Below the pieces are notes generated by a model, which worked only from the letters and a program-made list of their open reading frames with translations, made no database searches and was not told the origin of the DNA. From Corynespora cassiicola (taxonomy: Eukaryota > Ascomycota > Dothideomycetes > Pleosporales > Corynesporascaceae): a DNA stretch of 64,000 nucleotides. Position numbers and translations under genes: made by a program. Location of the stretch: positions 3,286,001 through 3,350,000 of the forward strand of contig JAEUWY010000001.1 of assembly GCA_022059125.1 (NCBI GenBank), given 5' to 3'. Below, piece after piece: positions 36,189 to 46,850 of the stretch (positions are counted from its first letter, which is position 1; every line of letters starts with the position of its first letter).

Positions 36189-37435
36189 TTATCCAAGTGA
36201 TACACCGCCCTCGCTGGCCAAAATCTCTCCACCTAGAGCATCGTTGTGCATGTTCGTGGTCATCATCTTTGGAGCCTTTGGTGAGCCCTCATCTTCCTCG
36301 GAAGGTGGTGGTGGTGTCTTCTTCTCTTCGGCCTTTTTCTTCTCCGACTGTTGGTGGCTGACGTGGCTCGAGTAGCGCAATGAGATGAAGAGCATGAATG
36401 CCGAGAGCGAAACCGCAATTGCCGCTCTTTGCGTCAAGATCCATCGCAGCCCCTCGACCTTGCTTCGTGCGTCCGAATTGAGCTCGACAGTAATCTTGTT
36501 GTTCAGCTCCTGGATCTGGAAGGCATTAGCTCAAGATCTTGATCCGAATTCCAGCTGAATCTCACCTTGGACTCCATAGTCCTCTGTTCCTGCCTGACGG
36601 CCATCTTGCGATCGTCAAATAAGCCTTTAAGCTCATCTTTCAAATGAGCCGTCTCCTGGTTCATCTTCTGGTTCACAAGATCCACCTCATGCTGCAGTTG
36701 GTTCCGTTCGCTCCTCAGCCTTTCCATTTCGCCTTTCCTGCTATTTCCAATCTCAGTTCGGAGCTCGCTGCATGCTGCCCTGAACAAGTATGTTTCGTTT
36801 TCCACGTTCGATTTGCTGACCAGCCCCTTTCTCGCCAGCTCCATGTTGTCTGTCAAAATACCCCTCAGTGCCTTCATTATTGTTACAGATTGTTCCTGTG
36901 AGAAACCAGAAGTGGTCAGGCCCCTGACAAGGCCATATGTGTCGAAGTGGTGTACGTATGGCGGCGTCTTGAGGTGTGGCGGTCTCCGCTGTTCTTCTTC
37001 CTGGGGAGATGGCATGTGTAGTACCGTATCTAAAGGTCGCGCATCTGGCATTTTCGGTGGTTCTGGGACAGTATCTGATGCTGGCAGATCTGTTATGTCT
37101 TCGGTCTTTTTCCTAGGGGGCGCAGACGTTGGATGTGGAGGCTCCTCCTCCTCTTCTTCTTCTTCTGGTGTATCCGGGAGCTTTGCGGGCTCACTTTTGC
37201 TTGTCGCTGAATCATTATTCTGTACGCCCTGTTCACGAAGATGCGGAGCTGGCTCCTGGGCAGTCCCGTACCGTTGGTTTACCGGGCCCTGTGCAAGGTG
37301 GGGAGTAGTCGCAAAGCCTCTTGACACTCGTGTAGCGCGATGTCTTGATCTCTGGATGGCTCTTGATGTCGCAGGCGATACATGCATTGGCCAGAATAGC
37401 ATTGGCCATAAGAATGGTAACCGTGGCGCGGCCAT
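36189..37435 (-). CDS. FMP32: FMP32/CCDC90-family mitochondrial coiled-coil protein (DUF1640)
   Basis: Two exons (36566-37435, 36189-36515) encode 398 aa. An Arg-rich N-terminus with an RGFATT segment looks like a mitochondrial presequence. A long disordered Pro/Glu region follows, including a run of eight Glu encoded by a GAG/GAA repeat. The DUF1640 domain then starts near YGLVRGLTTSGFSQEQS, continues as a coiled coil (about residues 215-310) and ends with one membrane helix, AAIAVSLSAFMLFISL, and a charged tail. Yeast Fmp32 and the MCUR1/CCDC90 proteins of this family sit in the inner membrane, with links to cytochrome oxidase, proline use and the calcium uniporter. It is convergent with the ECI1-like gene, 118 bp away. 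Confidence 0.85.
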
Positions 37436-38055
37436 GATGGTGTCGTAGAGGCAATGAGTTCAGTGTTCCTGGGGTCGGAATCTAGAATTTGAGATGAGAG
37501 GCTTAGTCATATCCTTGGCATTCATCATCGCTACCAGGGTCCAGGTCGTCCCCGGTTAACTTTTCGATTTTGGTATCCAATACCCCGTGGCCAGTGTGCA
37601 TCCAACTGTGCTGTCGATCATTTAGCTCTTTTTCAACCACAATGCCCGAACCCGAATTGAAGTCGCATACAGTGAAATTTTTTTACAACAGTCGCTATCC
37701 AAAAGAGTCCCCTAAGCTCATTTGGCTTACAGTCCTCTCCCAGCTCGGATGTCTAGCGTGTTCCCACAACAGGTTCCAACAACAGCCACTGAATTCTCTG
37801 CCAGCTCTCTAGCTTGCCCCTGGGTGAAAAAAGCTGTGCTGCGCTAGACATGCGTACCAGGGAAGAACTGTAGTAGCCTCTGAGTGGTTAATATTACCCC
37901 CGTACTTGTTATTAAACAACTTTCGAAATCTTCTCCTGAGACTCGCCCCCCTGATATCTTCCATCAGAATATTTATCAGAACTGTATGACGGTCAACGGG
38001 CGTACACTGTAAAATATTCTCGATATTGCACACATGGCTCTGTATGGATTTACAC

Positions 38056-38106
38056 AAATTTGACACAAGGGTCCCTAACCTACCTAGCAGCCCTTGTGTC
38101 AAATTT
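38056..38106. repeat. Perfect 16-bp inverted repeat (hairpin)
   Basis: The arms AAATTTGACACAAGGG (38056-38071) and CCCTTGTGTCAAATTT (38091-38106) are exact reverse complements separated by 19 nt. The element lies in non-coding DNA; its origin is unknown. Confidence 0.9.
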
Positions 38107-38239
38107 ATGGGAATTTATACGCAATCATGGTAGAATTCTAGTACTACCCTCTTGTGGGAAGAAGCACTCCACAGCTATAAGCCACAAATCTAATCTACAA
38201 AACAGCGTTCTATGCGCTGAATGCACTAGGAAAAAGGGA

Positions 38240-38326
38240 GGCCTAAGAATCGAACTAACGGCCCTGGCTTTATATACAGTCCCATCATTTCTGAAACTCA
38301 TAGGCTGCTAATTCGATTCCTAGGCC
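38240..38326. repeat. Imperfect 23-nt inverted repeat with transition-only mismatches
   Basis: Arms 38240-38262 and 38304-38326 match at 19 of 23 positions as reverse complements. All four differences are transitions, as expected if C-to-T mutation (RIP or deamination) acted on an originally perfect repeat. It lies 134 bp after the perfect hairpin and may be part of the same small element. Confidence 0.75.
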
Positions 38327-38559
38327 GTCTATATTTTTTGTTATGTCCTTAGAGCATGTGACGCGTTTCTGTAGATTACTGTTTGTGTACTTTTTTGTGG
38401 CGTAGTTTTCTCTCTTAAGATGGCAGCACAAAAAAAAACTCGATCATCTGTTCTGAAAGAGGTTTCAGGGTTCATCGCGTTTCTCTTCTCTCTTTCTAGA
38501 ATCCCTGTACCTAGTTTGGTCTTGTCCGGAGACACACCGGCTTCAGAGTATATGTGTAA

Positions 38560-38981
38560 CCTCGCGCTACCGATAGTGCACAAGAAGCTGACACTGACCG
38601 ATTCAGTGTAGAATGGGGAAATGAGGTTTTTTTTTCTCTTTTTGGGATACATTCGGCATATTCCAGCCATCCCTCGATGCCAATGAGCTGTGGGAGACAG
38701 GAAAGCAGGAGTACCTTGATCCTAAGGTAAAGGCTATGATGAGAAAGGCATTCTTGGCACAGAAGGTACTGGAAAAGGTCGAGGCACATCATGAACAATT
38801 ATTGGCACTGAATTCAGAACTGAAACGGCTCGTGCTTTTGGCAGTGTAGGTGAAGTTCTTGGTATTCTTACTTGAAGAAGCTACTGGCATCAGAAAGCAA
38901 CGACGAGGCGAGCAAGAGCACGAAGATCGTCTAATGCTCTCCTCTAACAACGAAAATATGAACAGCAATCAGCCTCAATGA
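38560..38981 (+). pseudogene. Decayed coding remnant, unknown protein
   Basis: Protein-like sequence runs in two frames joined at a T9 run (38627-38635); one extra T would fuse them. After the run comes a helical, charged stretch (KQEYLDPKVKAMM, KVEAHHEQLLAL), broken by one TAG at 38847-38849. It then continues in frame to TGA at 38979-38981. A nearby downstream stretch (39.0-39.2 kb) reads with CxxC pairs and another stop. I do not recognise the family; a degraded accessory gene or transposon piece is likely. It could also be chance. Confidence 0.35.
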
Positions 38982-39857
38982 ATTTTTTATGCTGCTGGGA
39001 GGATGGCTCAGATTTAGACACTCTGGCGGCGATCTGTGTGTCAACTGTGTCAAGAGATGCGATGAAAAATAGTATGGTTTCCCGAGACACTCAGATAGAA
39101 AACATTCAGAACTGTTGGCTTTGGCACGCAAGAGTCTCTGTGCAGGCTGTACATTGATGCTGGCGGGCGCAAGTTTTTATATCGCCCATTCTTCATACTA
39201 ATCTCTTGTCTGCTGTTGGAGGTTGATGCCCCGCGGGCGACAATTGGGGTGGGTTACTTCTGTTTTGCGAAACTCTTTGGTTGGTTCAACGTTTTATATT
39301 ACCGGCATCTTTTCCCCCGTAATTAATATATCAAGGACTATAGTACCGCTGTTTCATTGCTCGGGTGCTTCACGCCACAATCAAGAGATGAGCGAGTTGG
39401 CGAAAATGGATGTATTCAGGTTGCAGGCAATTCTTTTCCGCGGGGCACCACTAGCGCCCAAACCATCAATGGACGTGGGATGATAGAGCCGGCAAATTTC
39501 CAAGCGGCTGGATACACCCGCAAAAAAGTGGGTCACCTAAAGCCCCATATATTGTTTCTCTGCGCTGTGTAGCTATAAGCACTGCCAATCAAGCAAAGAG
39601 CACATGCTTCATTTGCGATCTATCCTCAAAGTGCTCAGAATTGTTTGCTTCAATTCAGTCATTATTGCCATGCTGACAGAAACCAAGGAGCTGAATTGAC
39701 TGAGTCGCACAAGACACTGCAAGTACGCGGCGTTTGGGGCACGGCTGAAACCTGACCACAGTTGTCTGTTAGACCTGAGTTTGTCGGCTTGAGTGGTGAT
39801 AAATGTTGTGTTACTACTGATAACTGGCTTATGTGTTACAAGGCTTTCTCAACAAGG

Positions 39858-40897
39858 CTACCGGAATGCAACCAGCCTCACTTCGACACTCTGTCTTGGC
39901 TCATCTGTCGAGTTGGGATTGAAGACTCCGCAATGAAAGCCTCCTGTACAAACGTGAGCATCCTCCACCAACATACATCATGTTCAAAGGGTTTTAGAGA
40001 GGGAAACTCACTGGCAAGTTTGTTGGTAGAGTCGGTCTGCCGGAATACAATCAAGTCTTCTACCGTCTGGTCTTTGATGTAGTACCACTTGTGCGACGGG
40101 CTGTAGTGCAGCAATGAATTCTCGTCGATTCTATCTCTTCTTAGACCATCGTTTAGGCGGATGTCTGCCTCTTTGTCAATTGTTGTCCAGTCACACAACG
40201 CCAGTGGCCAGTCGTTGTTTGGTCCCTTCAGCGGCCGCCAGACACTGTCTGTCGTTCAGCATGCAGTCATCATGCAAGAATCGTAAGACTGACTTGAGAA
40301 TGTCAAACTCCTTATCTTTCCAGAAGCTCTCTTGGCCAGGAAAGGAAAACTCCAGTTGCCTATATGCACCACGAACCGACCCATCGCTATGGGGCCGTCT
40401 TGCAGGCTGCTCATATTCGTCGTTGTAGGCCCGTGCGCGAGCGGGGAAATCCTGGTCTCTTCTTCGGATCTGGCCCGATGTTAATTCGGTTATGCTCAGC
40501 CCGAGTTTGCATGCCTCACGGTGTAATCATAGCTCTCGATCCTACTATATTCGGGAAACTTGTCGTGTAAGATGGCCTCGATATCGTACCAATACGCCCT
40601 CTTTCCTTTTTCCCGGGTGGCTGCGTCCAGGTTTGAGGCTTCGTCCTTGCTTGTAATTGTATCATCGGCATCTAGACAGGTTTTGGCGTGAATAATGCAA
40701 AAGCCGTGCACATTGAGATCCCATTGTTCGGTTTCTGTGATACTATACACAGGTACCTCTCGAATATCATCCTCATGATTGGTTCTTCTTGCCTTAGGAA
40801 CATGGTTCACGGGGTAATCGGTGTCGAAAGCTCGCTCCGTATCGAATATGGAGCTTCGCGCAAGGTAGAGCATAGGCGTTCTGAACATGGAGGGCAT
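39858..40897 (-). CDS. CmcJ-NvfI family oxygenase
   Basis: Four exons (40520-40897, 40294-40469, 40012-40244, 39858-39943) give 290 aa with all phases consistent. Introns are 50, 49 and 68 nt. Family marks in order are FDTERAFDTDYPV near the N-terminus, NVHGFCIIHAKT, YRIES-type acids before an IRRRDQDFP turn, the probable iron ligands H-x-D in RRPHSDGS, FDILNVWRPLKGPNNDWPLALCD, ENSLLHYSPSHKWYY and a distal His in GFHCGVFNP. CmcJ-NvfI proteins (named from cephamycin and novofumigatonin pathways) are Fe/2-oxoglutarate-type enzymes of secondary metabolism. No synthase gene is nearby, so the substrate is unknown. This ORF was found only after splicing; none of the introns is visible in a simple frame scan. 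Confidence 0.85.
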
Positions 40898-42413
40898 AAA
40901 CGACGCAAAGATTGTGGCGTCTAGATGAGTTCCTGCCCCAGTAATTTGGAGATCATGAAAATGGCAGTTGGATCGTGGCTTTTATGTCCATTGGCCGCCC
41001 TGATGATATAACCTGACCAATCTAGCCGAGTAGTTACGGTTCGGCATGCCGAATGACAAGGCTGAAGAACTTGCGTCTGATAAGCATCCCACATCCCGCG
41101 GAATGAGCAGGCTATCGATTGGTATCTATGCACAACCCTCCCACTTTTCACAGTTTTATAGTACTTTGGTTTATGCGACCTATCCCGCTGCGGATAATCT
41201 ACAGAGGTCACATCACATGATCATAGACTTCTGCTACTCACCTAGGCAGATATTTGAACGAAGACCGGGGATCTTGCCAATTTATGTGTATCACAACTTC
41301 CAGCACTCGAATCGTTATCGCATGAGAGTCCCGGCTGATGGTTGGCAAAGCAATGGATTGAATGGCTATCTTGCTCTAATAATTCATTGGACATTTGGGC
41401 ATTCTTCATTCAGTCTGACAATGATAACTCTTATGGATATAAAGGTATGACTACACTCCAAATTCTAATCCATAATTTTACAATATTCTGATGCACACAA
41501 AGCTTTGAATCTCTTAGGATCAAAATGCCTTCCGAAGATCAACAGAGACATCTCAACCAGCCATGGAAAGAGTGGGTTTCTCAATTGAATCCGATGCTTC
41601 TGAACAAGGAGGATTTGCAAGGCAACACCAATGGTGGCAGTAATAACTCACAACATGGCACAGTCGCCATCCAACCGAGATCTGAGGTGAGGCTCGACAT
41701 TGTGAAGCCGCTGCCAACAAGGTAAGTGTCCAGACGTTTTTAAGTGTAAAGATTCCATTAACCTATAATATAGACCTGCGATTGGTAACTGACGCTTGCA
41801 ATTATCAAGCAGTGTCTCAGGAAGTCGTTTTCAAATCTTGGATTGTTGGAGTTGACACGGGAGAGAACAAGTTATGATGGAATGATTGCGTCCCGTTTTA
41901 ATTGGACAGCCTGTTTCAATAGATAAGCAATGAAAAACATGGTATCGGAGTTTGCCTTATCCGCCTTTTTACTTTTCTATCATCCCGCAGCCTAGGGGCC
42001 TTATCGGAAACCGTGCGCTGTCCAAGGACACAGGCACTTCCCGTGTTGGCTCTCGGCTTATTCCCAGCCGATCGGGAGCGGTGCAAAGTGCCACGTAAAA
42101 TCCCTTGCAAGCCGAGACCGATCGTGATTGATTCAATACACGTAATTTTTTTTCTCCAAAAGTCTCTATCTGGCTGTAGTCCCACTGCCCAATTTCTAGT
42201 TTTCGTGAATTCCGATGGGGTGTGATAAGACACCCACGCCGGCTTTGAGCTTTGGCCAGGGCTTCCGCTTCAGAGATTCGCAAGTATGTTTTAGCATATA
42301 TTCACTCCATTGTCCTTCTCTGGAATATTCCACTTGCAGAACGCGTATCATCTATCTTTCCTCGAATAGCCGCACTACGTTTCGCAAGCAATAGCCGATT
42401 ATTGTGAATCGAG
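40898..42413. other. Intergenic between oxygenase and DPP III genes
   Basis: 1.5 kb between two divergent starts. It contains one possible small spliced ORF (listed) and short unremarkable ORFs. The promoters of both neighbours must lie here. Confidence 0.5.
41525..41792 (+). CDS. Possible small protein, 71 aa, one intron
   Basis: The ATG at 41525 opens a 65-codon stretch of polar, Asn/Gln-rich residues. It meets a good GTAAGT donor, and splicing 41722-41773 adds six codons and a TGA at 41790-41792. The donor and a TATAG acceptor with a preceding TAACC branch-like site are the only support. No family is recognised and the ORF may not be expressed. Confidence 0.3.
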
Positions 42414-44792
42414 ATGGATGTCTCTCACAGAAACACGCCTGATGTTACTGCTCCAATTCATTTTCTGCAGATCCAAGATGTCTTTGAATCGCTTTCTCTT
42501 GAAGAACAGCTCTACGCTCATCATTTGTCAATGGCTGCTTGGGAAGGCTTCAGAATCATCCTGCGCCAAACATCTCCAGAATCCGAAAGCATCTTTGACT
42601 TTATTATTGCGCTGTACAAGTCTTGCGGTGGAAAGCTTGAGGATCTTGATAAATTATGTTGCATCACCAAGACAGAACGTGATTCGTTCCTGGCGTACGC
42701 TGGACTCTTTCTTCACAACCTTGGTAACTTTTATGTAAGTAGGCCTTATCTTAGCCAACGGATCCTAGATACTAAATATAATCCTAGGGGGAAGGTGGTC
42801 AAAAATTCGTTCCAGATGTGCCAAGGGAGTCTCTAAAGAAGATCATCAAACGATCAGGTGCATGGAAGAAAGCACGAATCTTGGAGGGGATGACATCAAC
42901 AACTCATCATAGTCTGGGCTATCCTAGTCGGAAATTCACTTCGGGCTATTACACTGGCAATCGTATCACTAAGGAAGAAATTGCAACAATTGCCAAAGTA
43001 ATGGACAATGAAGGCGTTGAGCCAGAGAATACGAGGATCAAGAAGTCGAAATGGGGCAATCGCTACATCTTCAAGGTAACCCAGGCGTCGGTGAAAAGAT
43101 CTTTTAGCCGTGTCAAAAGCGATCTTCCCCCTAAACTGAGCCTACGAATTGTTGGAGGTGATCACAAAAAAGAGATGTTTGCCATCTGTTGGCAGTAAGT
43201 TAATTTCAATACTTCGAGACTTGATGAATCACTAACTGTATGAGTCTTGAGGAAGCTAGCAAACATACAAACAGCTCGCTGCAAAAAGATACTCTTAGGG
43301 CATACATTGCTAGCTTCCAAACGGGCAATCTTTCGAACTTCAGGCGTTCTCAAGAATTGTGGGTCCAGGACACGTCGCCCTCCATTGAAAACATACTTGG
43401 CTTTGTGGAATCGTACCGAGATCCGCATGGCGTTCGGGCCGAATGGGAGGGTGTCGTCTGTATCTCGGATTCTGCCGAAACGAATAAGGTAAAGGCTTTT
43501 GCGAACAATGCAAGAGCCTTTAGTAAGCTCCTGCCATGGGCTACAGCCGAAAATGATGGAAAGGGCCCATTCGAGAAGAAACTTCTCGACATACCCAACG
43601 TCAGCATCGTGCATGGTATGTCTTAGTAAGGCTCGATGATAAGCACTCGCTGATAATTAGTGATAGCTCTGGCTGTTTGTTGTCCCTATGTTTGGGAGGC
43701 ATCAAATCTTCCAAATGTAAGTCTATTTTACAGTTAAAAGGGATCATCCTTTGACATATTGAATAGTACAACGATATTCGAGAGGAATGTGGATCAAAGA
43801 ACATTATCTTAGCTAACCGTATGAGTGTTAATCGTGCCTCAGAAGGCTCCTCAAGATACCTTAGCCCCGCAACTGCAGGGCGCTACATGCGAAACCTTCA
43901 CATCATAAGATTTGTTGCTACGGTTATTCACGAACTATTAGGACACGGAACCGGAAAATTGCTTAGAGAGACAAAGTCGGGAGAGTTCAATTTTGACCCC
44001 AACAATCCACCCATAAGCCCACTGACCAAAGAAAAGATCAGCACCTGGTATCTACCTGGAGAAACATGGACTGGAAAATTCCAAGATATTGCCTGTGCAG
44101 TGGAAGAGTGTCGTGCGATACTGATGTCGGCATATCTTATCGACAACAAAGATCTTCTCGGAATTTTCGGATACGACGAGACTAGTATCATGAGGGCTGA
44201 TGAACTGGTTTATCTCTCGTACTTACACTTAGGTGTTGAGGGAATACGTTCTCTGGAACACTTTTGTCAAGAGGACGGCGTGTGGAAACAAGCGCACAGC
44301 CAGGGCTATTTTGCCATATTCAGGTACCTTCTTGAAAATGCGGACGGGGTATTCTCTGTGGATTTTGACCCTGAGAAATCCCACCTGTCCGTCAGTGTGG
44401 ATCGTTCTAAGATCATAAGTGTTGGGAAAAAAGCAATAGGGAAGTTGATGTGCTCCTTGCACGTCTGGCGATGTACAGCGGACGTCAAAGCATGCCGCGA
44501 ATTTTTCCTATGCCTTACAGACGTCACAGGAAAATACGCAAATTGGAGGGACTTGGTTTGTTCAAAGCCAGAATCTCGATGCAAGTTCGTCCAGGCCAAC
44601 TCTATGATCAGGGATGGCGAGGTGGTCGTCAATTCGTACCGTGCGATAGACACGGGCATCGTCGAATCCTGGGCCGACAGAGTCAATGAACTCAAAAGTT
44701 ACAAGCCCCATAGCACGTTATCGTTGTTAAAGCTGGAGCTCGATACTTTTCGCCAGTTTCTTGTAAGTAGCATGAAGGGATTTTTGGAGTAA
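42414..44792 (+). CDS. Divergent dipeptidyl peptidase III (peptidase M49)
   Basis: Five exons (42414-42734, 42788-43194, 43245-43615, 43661-43716, 43767-44792) give 726 aa, the normal DPP III length. DPP III is a cytosolic zinc exopeptidase that removes dipeptides from short peptide N-termini. The zinc motif HELLGH lies at residues 440-445 and the second motif EECRA at 498-502, so His440, Glu441, His445 and Glu499 can form the site; the residue after EECRA is Ile instead of the usual Glu/Asp. Other conserved blocks are RQTSPESESIFDFIIAL, SYRDPHGVRAE and FVQANSMI. In the A-H-x-Q-A-R segment the Arg is replaced by Tyr (AHSQGY). No stops or frameshifts are seen, and the acceptor of exon 4 could be 6 nt further on. 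It is probably an extra paralogue, not the housekeeping enzyme. Confidence 0.85.
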
Positions 44793-44851
44793 GAACGAGC
44801 ATGATATGATGTGAATATAACACCGTAGATGTCCGTGGGAAAAGCTAGCTC

Positions 44852-46448
44852 TCAGAGTTCATTACGTGCAGCGAAATAAAGTTGACCTGCTGCAATACCA
44901 ACTTGCAAAAAACCCAGGATGATGGTGATACCTCCTACCCATATCACAGCCCAAAATGTATGCCACTGCAGAGGATTTCGGCGATCGTGCCACAGATCGC
45001 CCACTCTACGCGGCTGTTGTTGAAGATTGTACTCTTGAAGTGCTAACAATCGCGAGCCAAAGATTGGGAAGTTGTAGTGTGCGGAGTAGGAATCTGTCTC
45101 CATGAAAATACCGTTGATTTCCTCAGCCGATAGAGGTAAAAGGTCATCTGATAGCATCGTCGGGTGATGCTGTTGGAATATTCTGCTAAAAAGACCTCCA
45201 GCTTGCGGTAAGGTGCACAGGTAGTGGAGGAGAGTGTCTACTGGCATGTTTCTCTTTTCTTTTTCAGATAGCATCTTGCGAGCTAATTTTCTGGAACGGG
45301 CCGATTGGCCAAATAGTAACCGGTACGTCCATAGGAGCTCGCGATGCAACAAGTGTGTTGCTTTTCCAGGTGGCACATCATGTCTGGCCAGCACTGACTC
45401 AGCTTGGAATCTGGATCCGCGTTAATGGATTATCTAACCGCAATATCTGTATATTTCTACCTTAGAAAGATCTGCGGATAGCCTGGGCTTTGCATACTAG
45501 TTGCGCAAAAGCTAGGCATGCTAAACAAAGACACTGTACGGTTGTGGCGGTCTAAGGCTAAATGTGAAGTAATTGAATCAACCCAAGCCACCTTCAGTCC
45601 ACTGATTGTGTTCAGCGAATGGAAATTGATGCTGGATTCATGTATAGTTCCTGTGGTACTCCTCCGGTCTCCACTGGCCTCATTCGGTGAACCCAGAAGG
45701 CTACGGAAGAGTCTGTCGATGGGCCTTGCTGTAAATTTTCCTAGCTCCACGGACCGAATATAGGCATCCATTTTTGGGAACAGGTTCTTTTCTTTTTTTG
45801 AAGCTAGTGGGTCTTTTGCTGACGGAGGCTTCATAACCAATGATGTCCAGGATATCACAGCAAAAATCGCTCGTATAGTGTGACGCGCCTCATTCTCAGT
45901 TTCTGTTTTTACTTTTTCTGGGCTCGATGCAACTATTTCTTGGTATATTTCTTCCAGGGATGAGACCTCACAAGGGGACGATTTTTTCCATTGGCCCGGT
46001 CTTGACTCCCACTGGGCTGCTTTTTGGATTGCACTAAGAACTGCGAAGCACCAACTCCAGGCCTCATAGCCTTGAGTTGGCTTTTCTCGTCCAATGATTC
46101 GCCAAATCCCGTCGTATTCGGCTTGAAGTAGAATTTGGAAGCATTCCTCCAAGTATGTACAGAAAACAAGGATCCCTGGCCATGATTGGAGATGAGCAGC
46201 CGGAAGCCCAAAGATGAGATTAATGGCTTCAGCCCGGAACTTTAAATGCGCATTGATGGTTCTAGATGTAGATTTGGCTTTTCCTCTTTTATCTTTGCCA
46301 CGATAATGGCGGCGCCATTGGACACCAGGAAATGCGAACGAGTCATTTTTCTGTATGTAGTTCAATTTCACGTATGCGAAAAAGGTCAAAAGACTACCTC
46401 TAAAATTCCTGGAGATTTTCTATTCGGGAATTTATTACTAGCCTGCAT
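44852..46448 (-). CDS. Unknown fungal protein with one C-terminal membrane helix
   Basis: Three exons (46398-46448, 45461-46350, 44852-45410) join in frame to 499 aa; the first exon (17 codons) is the least certain. The N-terminal half is a helical, Trp-rich domain (FRAEAINLIFGLPAAHLQSWPG, GYEAWSWCFAVLSAIQKAA). The rest is polar up to LWHDRRNPLQWHTFWAVIWV, where one hydrophobic helix (about residues 468-490) and a very short tail follow. This suggests a tail-anchored protein with a cytosolic body. I recall similar predicted proteins with the same RRNPLQW end in filamentous fungi, but with no known function. It follows the NLR gene on the same strand, 402 bp apart, and converges on the DPP III gene. 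Confidence 0.72.
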
Positions 46449-46850
46449 TCTGTAATGGGTAGCGATAGGTAAAACTAGAGGATTGATGAAAAAGGGTCTG
46501 AAAAAGAAAGAACGATTTTGGAGAAGGCTGAAACAATGCAAATATTCGGATTTATGATGTCAGTGAAGATTCACCTCAAAAGTAAGTCGATAGAAAGGTG
46601 GGGCAGGTCTTGTGCTAATTGGGTGTCATCGATATTGTTCTCAGCCTTGGATCAACATCGAGGTGAGGGGTCTTGGGAAGTCTAGATCGTCTTTAGAAGT
46701 AGTGCCACCTCCAGCGTCCCGCAAAATCTGCCACGTATTGTGAGGCAACAGGGCGATGTGCTCTTCTTGGCCTTATCTGCCTTGCAGCCTGTAAAGCAAT
46801 TTGGATCATATATGATGTATCCAATAGCTGCCGGAAGGTTCGCATGCTTA
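46449..46850. other. Intergenic between NLR and tail-anchored protein genes
   Basis: 402 bp on the NLR's 3' side. It should contain the NLR 3' UTR and the promoter of the 499-aa protein. No other feature was seen. Confidence 0.5.

Larger units (their letters stand above)
37436..39857. other. Accessory intergenic region with hairpins and decayed DNA
   Basis: 2.4 kb upstream of FMP32 with no intact gene. It starts with the FMP32 promoter, then holds two inverted repeats and a decayed coding stretch, all listed separately. From 39.2 to 39.86 kb there are short ORFs without recognisable content. Confidence 0.5.

Noticed and set aside
38304..38330. T-arm-like ATTCGATTCC as part of a tRNA gene
   Set aside because: No acceptor, D or anticodon arm can be folded around it; it is one arm of an inverted repeat.
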